Positions 8,493-17,900 of a stretch of DNA of 34,620 nt are shown piece after piece. The position numbers and the translations under genes were made by a program. A model generated the notes under the pieces. It was given only the letters and a program-made list of their open reading frames with translations, was not told the DNA's origin and searched no databases. Position 1 is the first letter of the stretch. Each line of letters begins with the position of its first letter. Origin of the DNA: Candidatus Sumerlaeota bacterium (GTDB lineage: Bacteria > Sumerlaeota > Sumerlaeia > Sumerlaeales > Sumerlaeaceae); contig JAPLSQ010000070.1 in NCBI GenBank assembly GCA_026398535.1, positions 1 through 34,620 of the forward strand, in the 5' to 3' direction.

Positions 8493-10955
8493 ATGATGAC
8501 CAGGAGACCCCACACGGCGAAATTATCCCGGATCGCAACTTCGGCGGCGGCCAGATTAAGGCGGTTCGCGCTTTCCGCCTTGTCCGCTTTCGCACTCATC
8601 ACCCACCCCGGCGCCTACCCGACGCTTCAGGCCACGATCAACGCCGCCGCACCGGGCGAGGAGATGCGGATCGTCAACGGGGGAACATGCGCGGCGGCCT
8701 CCGACATCGGCGTGACCTGTGACCGCCAGGGGGGGGTCGGCAACCCCCGGCCCGCGCCCGCGGGGATCGACCCCGCCCGCGGATGTTTCGAGGAGCAGAC
8801 CTACGCGGCTCCGTACCCCATCGAGCTAAAGGCCGACTATGGGTTCACCACCCGTACTGTGACGCCCGCCGACCTCGGACTCGTCCCCAAGCAGGTATTT
8901 AAGTGGAATTTCATGGATTTCCCCCAAACCGATCTGGTGGCCGGTTATAAGGGAACCGATTACTACGACGAGATCGTGCTGAAATCGGCCATGCAGGGGA
9001 TGATCAACCGATCCGGTCCGATGGTGTGGCTCGATGCGACCGTCTGGGGTTGGGGCCACGCCGAAAGCCAGTTGCAGGGTTTCTACCTGCAACGTCACGG
9101 CTACCTCTTCAATTCGCGGTCCGGCGGCGTCCAGAACATGATTCAGAAACTGGCGCCGGTCTTCAACGGGATCATCCTCTACGAGCCTGTTCCGTCGGAC
9201 AACATCGCCCTGGCGATGAACCTGGCCAACCACAACTTTTGCCTGCCGGTGAGCACGCGGATGTACACCCTCTACAAGTCCAGCTTCGGGTCGCTCCCCG
9301 TCGTCGTTTACATCAGGCAGAACCGGATGTCGCGCACGGAGGTCTACGATTGGCTCACGACGAACATCCTGCCCCTGGCCGACAAGGGTTCGCAGTTCAA
9401 CTGCGGGGCCACCTTCACCGACATCACGCTCGGCGCCGACTGGAAACACTACTGTCTTGGCTTCGATTATCCGTTTCTGCGCAAGTCACTCATCACGAAT
9501 GTGTCATGCCTGAGCGCACCGGAATGGCACAGCAGCGCCCAAGGCTACATCTCCGGAACCCCCGAGATGGCCGCGCAGTTTGCCCGTTTCCTCGGAAGCC
9601 TGAACCGGCCCGCGATGATAACCGGCTGGATGGAACCCGAATACTACTGGTGCAAGGCGGCCTCGGAAAAGGGCCATGCCATCAGTGCCACCGTGGCCTC
9701 CAACAACCTGTCATTCCATGCCGGCGTGACGCCCATCATCCCGCCGCCGTATGTGCAGGACACCACCGCCAAGAAACGGATCCCCGACCAGAAGGTCTAC
9801 CTGGCCTTCATGAGCAACGAGTCCGACAACCTGGTGGTCGACACGACCGGGTACTATAGGGCGTGGTTCGACCCGAAGCGCGGCCAGGCGCCCCTGAACT
9901 GGGGGATGGCTCCGCAGTACGCCCAGCATTTCCCAGCCCTGCTCGAATACTATTGGACAACAAAAACCCCCAACGATTACTTCAACTGTCCGCCAAGCGG
10001 CGCCGGGTACATGTACCCGATGTTCGGGAATTATCTCGACGAGTTCACCGCGCACACTTCCCGGATGATGACCGGCAAGGTCAGCGAACGCGAAATCGGC
10101 ATCTGGCAGGCGACCGACGCAAACATGGAAAGCTACGCGCACAACATCCCCACACTGCGGGGAATCACCTGTATCGCCAACGGTGGGCAATACGGAACGC
10201 TGACCAGGACGGCCTACCGCAAGGTCCCGATCCTTCGCTACGCTGATCGTCTGAACTACTGGATGTTAGATACCACATTCTTCCCCAACGGGTCCGGCGG
10301 TGGCGTCGATGTGGCGGCGTTCGCGGCATTCATGGACGGCGTGTACGCCAACAATACCAAGCCCTTCTTTTGCCCTATCTACGGTTTGCAGGACAACATG
10401 GTACCCGAGATCATGAAGATCAAAGCCGCCCTGAACCCGTCGAAATTTGAGATCATCGACCTGGGAACCATGATGCATCTGGCGGGATTGCCCACGGGGA
10501 CCGTCGACTGGAATCCGTCGATGCTTCGAGACGTGGCGACATGGTCGCTCCACATGAACGGGGCCATCGTGTCGGTGAATGCCGACGGTCTGCGCGTGCA
10601 GATTGGGCCCGGAAAAACCTGGGCGGTCGCGGCGATTACAAACTGCCTGCTGCCGCGCGACGCACGATTCGCCAAGGTCAAGGTATCCTCGCTGGCCGGC
10701 GCCGCGCAGTGGGTCGTGAAATTGAGCGAGGATTGGACCGGTCCGTGGATCGACAGCCTGCCCTTTGGCGTGTCATCGGCGACTGGTGAATCGACCGCGC
10801 CTGTCGCCCCGGAGATTCTCGCGGAAATAGACAGGCTCCCGCTAAACCAACTGCAGATCGGCATCCAGGGACCGGCGGGAAGCTCTGTTACCGTTCAGGA
10901 CCTGATCTTCCCGGTGACCAACCCGTCCGACATCCCAGACTGGTTTACCTACTGA
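8493..10955 (+). CDS. GxGYxYP-family exported putative glycoside hydrolase 1
   Basis: An 820-residue protein with an N-terminal export signal (basic MMTRRPHTAKLSR..., then a hydrophobic stretch ending SAFA). It carries the two-part GxGYxYP family architecture (Pfam GxGYxYP_N and _C; glycosidase function only predicted). Shared family segments are GMINRSGPMVWLD, APVFNGIILYEP, NLSFHAG, MSNESD, and the canonical signature SGAGYMYP at residues 502-509. Between the signal and the GxGYxYP domain is a residual beta-helix: ALITHPGAYPTLQ joins almost directly to RGCFEEQ, whereas the paralogue at 14950-18489 has 285 extra residues there. The start is a tandem ATG eight bases after the URO-D-like stop; the ribosome binding site is poor, suggesting coupling. 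It probably acts in the periplasm or outside. Substrate unknown; the operon points to a mannose-containing glycan. Confidence 0.87.
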   Translation: MMTRRPHTAKLSRIATSAAARLRRFALSALSAFALITHPGAYPTLQATINAAAPGEEMRIVNGGTCAAASDIGVTCDRQGGVGNPRPAPAGIDPARGCFEEQTYAAPYPIELKADYGFTTRTVTPADLGLVPKQVFKWNFMDFPQTDLVAGYKGTDYYDEIVLKSAMQGMINRSGPMVWLDATVWGWGHAESQLQGFYLQRHGYLFNSRSGGVQNMIQKLAPVFNGIILYEPVPSDNIALAMNLANHNFCLPVSTRMYTLYKSSFGSLPVVVYIRQNRMSRTEVYDWLTTNILPLADKGSQFNCGATFTDITLGADWKHYCLGFDYPFLRKSLITNVSCLSAPEWHSSAQGYISGTPEMAAQFARFLGSLNRPAMITGWMEPEYYWCKAASEKGHAISATVASNNLSFHAGVTPIIPPPYVQDTTAKKRIPDQKVYLAFMSNESDNLVVDTTGYYRAWFDPKRGQAPLNWGMAPQYAQHFPALLEYYWTTKTPNDYFNCPPSGAGYMYPMFGNYLDEFTAHTSRMMTGKVSEREIGIWQATDANMESYAHNIPTLRGITCIANGGQYGTLTRTAYRKVPILRYADRLNYWMLDTTFFPNGSGGGVDVAAFAAFMDGVYANNTKPFFCPIYGLQDNMVPEIMKIKAALNPSKFEIIDLGTMMHLAGLPTGTVDWNPSMLRDVATWSLHMNGAIVSVNADGLRVQIGPGKTWAVAAITNCLLPRDARFAKVKVSSLAGAAQWVVKLSEDWTGPWIDSLPFGVSSATGESTAPVAPEILAEIDRLPLNQLQIGIQGPAGSSVTVQDLIFPVTNPSDIPDWFTY

Positions 10956-11058
10956 TGGCGCGTCCTGACAGGCACACCGGATTGCGCCGGGTTCCCAGGA
11001 CGGGCAGATTCAGCGGGTCGCCGCCGCATACGACATACCACCCGAATTGGAGAATCGG

Positions 11059-11973
11059 ATGACCATGAAGTTCCGTATGGAACGCCACCCCGCGAACCCG
11101 CTGCTAATCCCCGACAGGTCCAGCCCCTGGGAGAGCGTGAATGTCTTCAACCCCTCGGTAATCCACCACAACGGGCTGTTCCACATGCACTACCGCGCCG
11201 AAGGCGAGGACTGGATCAGCCGCATCGGCTATGCCGTAAGCGCCGACGGCATCAGCTGGAACCGTTTGCGTGAGCCGGTGCTGGTTCCGCGCGACGAGTT
11301 GGAAAACCGCGGCGTGCAGGACCCCAGGGTCACCGAAATCGAGGGAGTTTTTTACATGGCCTACACGGCGTGGATGTGCCGCGACGGGGTGCATGGATGC
11401 TACCCGATGATCGCCCGGAGCACCAACCTTGTCACATGGGAGCGCATCGGGCCGATCGTCACAAACGCGCTGGAATACAACAAGGATCATGTGCTGTTTC
11501 CGCGCAGGATCAAGGGCCGCTACGTGGCATTCCATCGCCCCCACCCCAATGTGTGCATCGCCCAATCCGATGATCTGGTCACATGGAAGCGGGAGGACAT
11601 GGCGACGGTCTTCGGGCCGGGCAGCGAGACGGGCTGGGACGCGATGAAGGTCGGCATGAACGGTGTTCCGATCGAGACGAAACACGGGTGGCTCTGCTTC
11701 TACCACGGGGTGAACAGGGACAGCCATTACCACACGAACGCGATCCTGCTGGACCTGGACGATCCGACGAAAGTGATCCGCCGTCCGGAAGGGCCCATCC
11801 TTGCGCCTGAGGAGGTGTGGGAGATCCGGGGCGATGTGCCCAATGTGGTCTTCAGCAACGCCAACATCCTCGTCGGAGACACGGTTTATGTCTACTACGG
11901 GGGCGGTGACCATGTGATCGCCCTGGCCACATGCAAGCTGGACGCCATTCTCGACTATGTGCTGAACGGATAG
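11059..11973 (+). CDS. GH130 mannoside phosphorylase/mannosidase
   Basis: A 304-residue five-bladed propeller enzyme of family GH130. Members phosphorolyse beta-1,4-mannosyl linkages, for example Man-beta-1,4-GlcNAc from N-glycans or mannan oligosaccharides, and some are hydrolases. Family features are NPLLIPD near the N-terminus, [17 protein letters not shown], and the [10 protein letters not shown] segment whose Asp88 matches the catalytic acid of the family. ATG 11059 is preceded by GGAG at six bases; a TTG at 11047 is in frame but has no advantage. No signal peptide, so probably cytoplasmic. It ends the plus-strand operon 103 bases after GxGYxYP 1. With GH38 it gives a logical pair: alpha-mannose removal, then cleavage of the core beta-mannoside. 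I cannot decide phosphorylase versus hydrolase by eye. Confidence 0.9.
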   Translation: MTMKFRMERHPANPLLIPDRSSPWESVNVFNPSVIHHNGLFHMHYRAEGEDWISRIGYAVSADGISWNRLREPVLVPRDELENRGVQDPRVTEIEGVFYMAYTAWMCRDGVHGCYPMIARSTNLVTWERIGPIVTNALEYNKDHVLFPRRIKGRYVAFHRPHPNVCIAQSDDLVTWKREDMATVFGPGSETGWDAMKVGMNGVPIETKHGWLCFYHGVNRDSHYHTNAILLDLDDPTKVIRRPEGPILAPEEVWEIRGDVPNVVFSNANILVGDTVYVYYGGGDHVIALATCKLDAILDYVLNG

Positions 11974-12160
11974 CGCGAGTTGGCCGGGCTTCCACCAATT
12001 GGAACGCTCCGCCTGCAACGATCCCATCATCACAACGCTGCCGGGCGACAGGCTGGCCGGCGATGACCCGCGCACGGGTGAGGATGTCGTGGCTGTGACA
12101 TACAGGGCGCACGGTTGTGGCCGCTGCCACGCGGATGGACTTATGGCCCGAACCGCTTGA
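11966..12160 (+). pseudogene. Coding-like 3' tail between GH130 and pseudopilin 1
   Basis: Directly after GH130, another frame stays open to a TGA at 12158 with marked G/C third-position bias. It has a protein-like sequence (SWPGFHQLERSACNDPIITT, later VAVTYRAHGCGRCHADG) but no usable start codon. It reads as the C-terminal end of a deleted gene formerly downstream of GH130. The His/Cys cluster GCGRCH is notable but not enough to name a family. It overlaps the end of the convergent pseudopilin gene by 20 bases. No terminator with a U tract is visible between the two convergent transcripts. Confidence 0.4.
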
Positions 12161-12734
12161 TCAATCCGTAGCTGTTCGTGCCGTTAGTTGGATCATAGAC
12201 AGCCGTGGCATCGACATCAAGGTTGCCGACATTATCCGATGTCGTGTACCAGCGGGCGAAGGGGCCAAATGAGTACATCAGCCATTTCCCGCGCCCGCCG
12301 TAAATGTCCGTTATTTCCGAATACCAGTGCGCCGCGTCCGGGTGGGCCATGCAGTAGCAGTATGTCGTTCCAATTTTGGGCAGTTCCGGTTGCCCCTTTG
12401 GGCGGAAGGGGAATGGGTCATAGGGAATGGAGCCCATGTAGGCGACCGGTGTTGTGAGGGGGATGAATGTGCGCACATCGGTGCCATAATAGGCTTTCCC
12501 CCCGTATTGGGGCAGGGCGAGGGACCAGGCGTCCAGCGGGTAGCCGTGGGAGTCGGCGCGATAGGCCTCCATGGCGGTGGCCAGCGACCGCATGTCCGTC
12601 TTGGCGCGGGAAACCTTGGAGCGGGTTTGCGCCTCCATGAAATTTGGCACGGCAATGGCCGCCAGAATCGCGATAATGGCGACCACGATAAGCAGCTCGA
12701 CAAGTGTGAAGGCGTTTCTGTGTTTGGCATTCAT
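12141..12734 (-). CDS. Type II secretion/type IV pilin-like pseudopilin 1
   Basis: A 197-residue prepilin-like protein. A short leader MNAKHRNA precedes the classic hydrophobic helix FTLVELLIVVAIIAILAAIA with the Glu at +5. An amphipathic AQTRSKVSRAKTDMRSLATA stretch and a variable C-terminal domain ending YDPTNGTNSYGLIKRFGP follow. The residue just before the cleavage site is Ala rather than the normal Gly, which may weaken processing. ATG 12734 has GGAG nine bases upstream; ATG 12767 would lengthen the leader without a good binding site. It is the last gene of the minus-strand block, 49 bases after GxGYxYP 2. Such solitary prepilin-type proteins are abundant in PVC and related genomes, where many are thought to be exported or surface proteins, not pilus subunits. 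Its role here is unknown. Confidence 0.9.
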   Translation of the reverse strand: MNAKHRNAFTLVELLIVVAIIAILAAIAVPNFMEAQTRSKVSRAKTDMRSLATAMEAYRADSHGYPLDAWSLALPQYGGKAYYGTDVRTFIPLTTPVAYMGSIPYDPFPFRPKGQPELPKIGTTYCYCMAHPDAAHWYSEITDIYGGRGKWLMYSFGPFARWYTTSDNVGNLDVDATAVYDPTNGTNSYGLIKRFGP

Positions 12735-12783
12735 GTTGGGACTCTCCGTTTTCTGACTGTTCACCATGCGATGATCAGGCGAC

Positions 12784-14928
12784 TCAGCGCTCCTTGCCTG
12801 AAGGGGATGCTGGCAGGATGTCGATTCCCTCGATGACGACATAGTCGCCGGGTTTCCCGAGCACATCGAAACGCATTTGCAGGAATGGTTCGCCGAGGGC
12901 GCGGCGCGCCTTTGGACTGAATCGGGCGCGCGTTTCCCTGGATGTGCTGTAGCGGAACACTTCGTCCAGTTCCTCGCCGCCGAAGCCGAGATAGTCCTTC
13001 ACCAGGTAGATGCTGTAGGCCGCCGAACCGCCGATCTCGCTCACGCGAACGCGGATCTCTCTCGCATTCGAAGGCAATTTGAGTCCCTCGATGGCCGCCG
13101 CGGCCCACGGCTGTCCGGGGGCGATCTCGATGCGCAGGCCGCCGGTCGTCTGCTTCACGATGGGATCCGACCAGCGCTTGGAGAAAGCGCCGGAACTCGT
13201 GGCCAAGTCGCGGCTCCAATGGCGCCTGAGGGGCGCCACCGTCTTGAGCGACCGGGACGCCGGATACTGCGAAGCGAGATGGTAGAGGGTCCCGTAGTCC
13301 ACGAACTCGAACTTGGCGGGGTCGAGTTTTCCGGCCAGTTCGACAATCTGGTCGAGCAGCGGCGGCGCGGCCACGCCGTACAGCGGCACGAACCGCGGCA
13401 ACGGGCCGCTCGTGTACAGGTCCTCGAAAAACGCCAGCGCGGACGCAGTCTGGAGTTTCTCGTTCTTGAAGAACTTCTCGTTCACGATCCAGTAGTGGCA
13501 TCCGTCGGGATGGCCCAGGACCGGCACGAAGCGTCCGCCCACCATGACGCCCGCGCCGGGCTTGATGGGCGTGTTCATGGTGATGCCGCGGATGCCGGGG
13601 AAGTTCTCCAGGTAGGTGTCGAGGGCCGTCCGGTCGTCGCAACCCCACACGCTGATATCGCGGTAGGCGTAGCTCGTTTTCTGCATGCCGGCCGTCATTC
13701 GCACCACATCGCGCAGGTCGCGGGTGGACATGCTGTCGGGGTAGAAATAGCCCGCGCCGCTGGGTCCAGGGATGATCTGGTCCTTGCCTGTCCTGGTGCG
13801 GAAGAAATACTCCAGGGCGGCGGGGAAGAGTTTGCCATGGAGCGGATCAAGCCCCCAGGTGATCGGAATTCGCCCCCGGCCCTGTGACCAGGCTCTATAG
13901 AAGAGCTGTGCGAGGACGGTGGCCGTGTCGCCCTCGTTGGACATCACGGCGAGGTAGACCTTCTTCTGCGCCTTGTCGATGCCCGGGGTGAGGCTTTGCT
14001 TGTATGGCGGAGGCGCCAGCGGTTTCACGCCGGCGTGAAACGACAAGTTGGTGGCGCACGCGGTGTTTAGCCATGTGTGGCCGTACCCCGAGAGCCGGCG
14101 GCAGAACGACCCCTCGTTGTCGCCCCAGCCCAGGACCAGACCGGGCCGCTTGATCCGCTTGAGAATCGCGCGGGTCAGACGGTCGGTCTCCGACGAGGTG
14201 TTGTCGCCGTCGTGGACGGCGAACATGAACGACTTGCGGAAGAAGGCGTAGTCGAGCGACTGGTTGCTGCCGTTGGGCCTCGATGTTTCCGCGTCCCACA
14301 TGCGGACGGAGTAACACGACTCCTTGTCGCTTAGCGGCATCATTCCGGCGATCATGGACATATAGTGAGGTTCGCGGGCCGGCACATCGCGCCTGTTTAT
14401 TTCGGCCACAATCTTCGCACCCCCCAGACGGGCGCGGTTAGCCTCGTAGAACTTCCGGCTCACGGGAATCAGGCCGTTCAGGCTGGCAAGATTCATCGCG
14501 TGGAAGATGTGCGGATCGGAGTACCTGCCGTCCTCGAACACGACCAAGCCGTTGAACAGCGACGCCACCTTTTCGATCAGCTCCCCGGTCGATCCGTTGA
14601 ATTCGCTGAAATTGTAGCCGTGCTCCTTGCGATAATACTCCTTCCAAGTCCCCTCGCCGTGGTCCCAACCCACCAGCACATTATCGATCCACATGACCGG
14701 GCTGGCGCGGTTCAACTGGCCTTGGATGGCGGTTTGGGTGTAGCCCTCGCTCCATTCGGGCGACAGTTTCACCACGAGGACTTCCTTGCCGGCCAAGCCC
14801 AACCTGGAGCGGTCGACGCGAACGGGCGGAAGATGCAGATCGGCCTTTGGCGGGGCAGTGGCAACCGGCGCACCGACGGTGCAAGCCAGCAGGACAACCA
14901 TTAGGCAGGTGGCACGGCGATGAATCAT
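12784..14928 (-). CDS. GxGYxYP-family exported putative glycoside hydrolase 2
   Basis: A 714-residue protein with a signal peptide (MIHRRATCLMVVLLACTVGAPVATA) directly followed by the family domain, without a beta-helix. Shared segments include IQGQLNRASPVMWID, SLFNGLVVFE, NLSFHAGVKPLAPPPY, MSNEGD, and the canonical signature SGAGYFYP at residues 390-397. The C-terminus ends soon after GKPGDYVVIEGID, like copies 1 and 4. ATG 14928 was chosen because GAGAGG lies upstream and the signal peptide starts there; an in-frame ATG at 14946 has no binding site. It lies 21 bases after the end of copy 3. The ordered signature suggests this copy and copy 1 are the active ones if the motif is catalytic. 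Substrate unknown. Confidence 0.88.
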   Translation of the reverse strand: MIHRRATCLMVVLLACTVGAPVATAPPKADLHLPPVRVDRSRLGLAGKEVLVVKLSPEWSEGYTQTAIQGQLNRASPVMWIDNVLVGWDHGEGTWKEYYRKEHGYNFSEFNGSTGELIEKVASLFNGLVVFEDGRYSDPHIFHAMNLASLNGLIPVSRKFYEANRARLGGAKIVAEINRRDVPAREPHYMSMIAGMMPLSDKESCYSVRMWDAETSRPNGSNQSLDYAFFRKSFMFAVHDGDNTSSETDRLTRAILKRIKRPGLVLGWGDNEGSFCRRLSGYGHTWLNTACATNLSFHAGVKPLAPPPYKQSLTPGIDKAQKKVYLAVMSNEGDTATVLAQLFYRAWSQGRGRIPITWGLDPLHGKLFPAALEYFFRTRTGKDQIIPGPSGAGYFYPDSMSTRDLRDVVRMTAGMQKTSYAYRDISVWGCDDRTALDTYLENFPGIRGITMNTPIKPGAGVMVGGRFVPVLGHPDGCHYWIVNEKFFKNEKLQTASALAFFEDLYTSGPLPRFVPLYGVAAPPLLDQIVELAGKLDPAKFEFVDYGTLYHLASQYPASRSLKTVAPLRRHWSRDLATSSGAFSKRWSDPIVKQTTGGLRIEIAPGQPWAAAAIEGLKLPSNAREIRVRVSEIGGSAAYSIYLVKDYLGFGGEELDEVFRYSTSRETRARFSPKARRALGEPFLQMRFDVLGKPGDYVVIEGIDILPASPSGKER

Positions 14929-14949
14929 GGTTCGGGAACCTCTCATTTG

Positions 14950-17900
14950 TTATGTCAGGCGCCGGAGCAACCGGCCCTGAGTGGAAACTCGTTGTACAAT
15001 TTGAAGTTCACCGCCCGTCAACGGCTGCTTCGAGGTCGTTCTTGTCGGTGATGCCGTAGTGCTCGAGCACGGGCGCGAGGATACCGGCGCGGCATCGCCG
15101 CGGCGGAGAGGGCGGTCATCTCCATCAGAATTGCCTCCATGATTCTTGCTCCCGTTTTCAATGTCGCTGGTGACGCGGTCGAAATCCACCGACCGGAACT
15201 GCACGAAATCGCCGGGTTTGCCCATCAGTCCGATCTGCAGGTCATAGAGCGGCTGGCGCTGGTCATTGCGGCGCACGACGCGACGGTCGAGCCTGCGCCT
15301 CGCTTCCCCGACGAAGTTCGACCCGTTGCCGAAGGGCAGCCAGGTGTCGGAGAATCCGAACCCGTCGAGGTCGCCCGATAATTTGGCGATCCAAAGCGCG
15401 CCGCCTCCCTCGCAGCGTGTCACGACGATGCGAAGGTTGTTGACACCGGCGGGCAGGCGCACATCGGTCATGCAGGTGATCGCCCAGTTTTTGCCGGGGG
15501 CCACCTCCACCCGCAGTCCGTCACCCGACGCGGACACGACCGCCTCGTTCATACGCGTCCACGCCGATTGGTTCGTGACCATCGCCGGACTCCACTCACT
15601 CTTGACGGTGTGGGGCGGCGCGGGCGCCACCACAGGCGCGGATACCTGTCGCGCCAAGTGGAAAAGTGTGTTGTAGTCGACGAACTCGAACCGCGATGGA
15701 TCGAGCGAGTTCTTCAGCGCCGCCACGGCGCCGATGGTCGACACACCGTAGACAGGGATGAAGCACGGTTTGGGCGACGCGGCCTCGATCTGCTCCAGGC
15801 GCGCCTTAACTGCGCCGGGATTCGAGAAGTCGACATAGTGCAGCCCGTCGGCGTATCGGAGAACCGGCATGCTGTTGGCATGGGTTTTGAAGAACTCGCC
15901 ATTCGGTCTGGCCGCGTGCGGGGGGACGGTCATGCCGCTCGGATTGAGCACATTGCCAAAAGTTTCGACGGCCGGCTGATCGGCATTCCAGTACTCGACT
16001 TCACGCAGGCTCATCATCGGCATGAGAGTCACGAAGCCGGACATCAACGCGGGAAAATCCGGATTCTGGCCGGTCCCGTGGTATCCGGGGAATGCCACGA
16101 GGCAGTCTTTCTCCGTCCGCGTCCGGCTGAGGTATTCGTACATGGCGGGGAACAGCACCACATTCCTGGGGTTCAGCGGCCAGTTGACGGGCGCCTGGCC
16201 GCGCGCCGGATCGAGCCATGCCAGCCCGTAGAGAAGATCCTGCGTCTTGACGGCGTCACCCTCGTTGATCGTGACCGACACATAGCACTTGTTCCGTGGC
16301 GTGGAAACGGAGCGGGGGCGCCCCTGAATATAGGGCGGTGGATAAAGCGGCTTGACGCTGGCGTGGAACGACAGGTTCGGCGCCGCCGCGGAGCAATTGA
16401 CATAGTGGCCGAACTCCGAGACCCGCTCGACGAACATCCCCTCCGGTTCCAGCCATCCGAAGATCGGCGTTCCCGGCGCGAGTCCTGCCATGATCCTGTC
16501 GAAGAGTGCGGCCTGCGCGGTATCGCCGCTGACCGTAAAATTGTATGAGCGCGTGGGCACCGCCGAGCAGGACAGGTTGAAGATGAAACCCCTCTGGCGG
16601 AAGGCGTAGTCCAGCCCGTGCACATAGTGGGTCCACGGGCCCATTGAGATGTCGTCGAACGATGCGGCGGCGCTGTGGACCATGGACTTGTCCGTGCGTG
16701 GAAACATCTCGGCCAGCATCCAATCATAGATCTGCGCGCGCGTCATTGCGTTGGCCCGTGCGTGGTAAACCACGGGGAGATTGTCGAAACGCTCCATGTG
16801 CGCTTGGTATATCCGCCTGCTGACCGGCAGGCAGCCGTTGAGGCTGGCCAGGTTGAGCGCCAGGAAAATGTTATCCGACGGTGACGGCTCGTAGAGCACG
16901 ACGCCGTTGAACACCGGGGCGATGCGCTGGATGAAATCCCCCAGGTCCCCTCCTTGCGCGGAAAACCGTATTCCCTGACCGACGGGCTTGCTCGTGCCAT
17001 AATAGGCGGGCCAGAACGAACAAGCGGGAAATCCGGGTCCCATATAGGCGGAGAAATCGTACCACAGCATGGGTGCGGCGCGGTTGATCATCCCCTGCGC
17101 CGCGAGTTTCAGCGCGTACTCGTCGTACGGATGGCCGGACTCCAGGTACTCGGACCTGCCCGAAAACAGGAACGACAACGCCTCGTCAGCTCCCAGACCG
17201 AGCGACGCCGAGGTCGGTTCGAACGGCCCGAACCCGAAATCGGCGCGGAGAGTCGAGGGGAAATCCTGCCCCCACCGGGTTGATTGCTCCTCGAAGCAAC
17301 CGCGGTCTGGCCAGTCGCCGGCAGGCATCGGGCGCGGCCTGTTTTCGAGATCGGAACTGCACGCACCGGTTGCGGCGGCCGAGCCTATTGCGGGCGATGA
17401 GGTGGTTAGATGACAGTCGCCCGCCGCCGCGTTGGAGAAGTCCGGGTCGACCGCCGTCAAGTCGGTGGGGCCCTTCTGGATGAAATGGAAGTAGGTCCAC
17501 GCCGTGTTCGCCACGATGTTGGAATCGCTCCAAACCGACCCGGACGCGCCCGTGGTGTAGACCATATCCGAGTAGCCGCTCACAATGTTGTTGGTGACCG
17601 TGGTCTGCTGATCGCCGCCGTTGTTGTTGATGTACACGGCGCAGAGGGGTGTCGGCGTGGGGTGCAGGAAGGTGTTGAATGTGCACAGCGCGCGTGGCGC
17701 GCCCGATAGCCGGATCCCGGTGCGTCCGTCAACGAACAGGCAATTGGCAATCTGGACATTCGGATGCCCGCCGAGGACGATGTAGGCGATGGATTCGCTG
17801 GGTTCGTACCATGAATCCGACCAACCGTCCTTCTTCAGCCAGCCCGTTGTGTCGAAACCCATGACGCCGCCCTCAAACCGGCAGCGGGTCACCGTGACCG

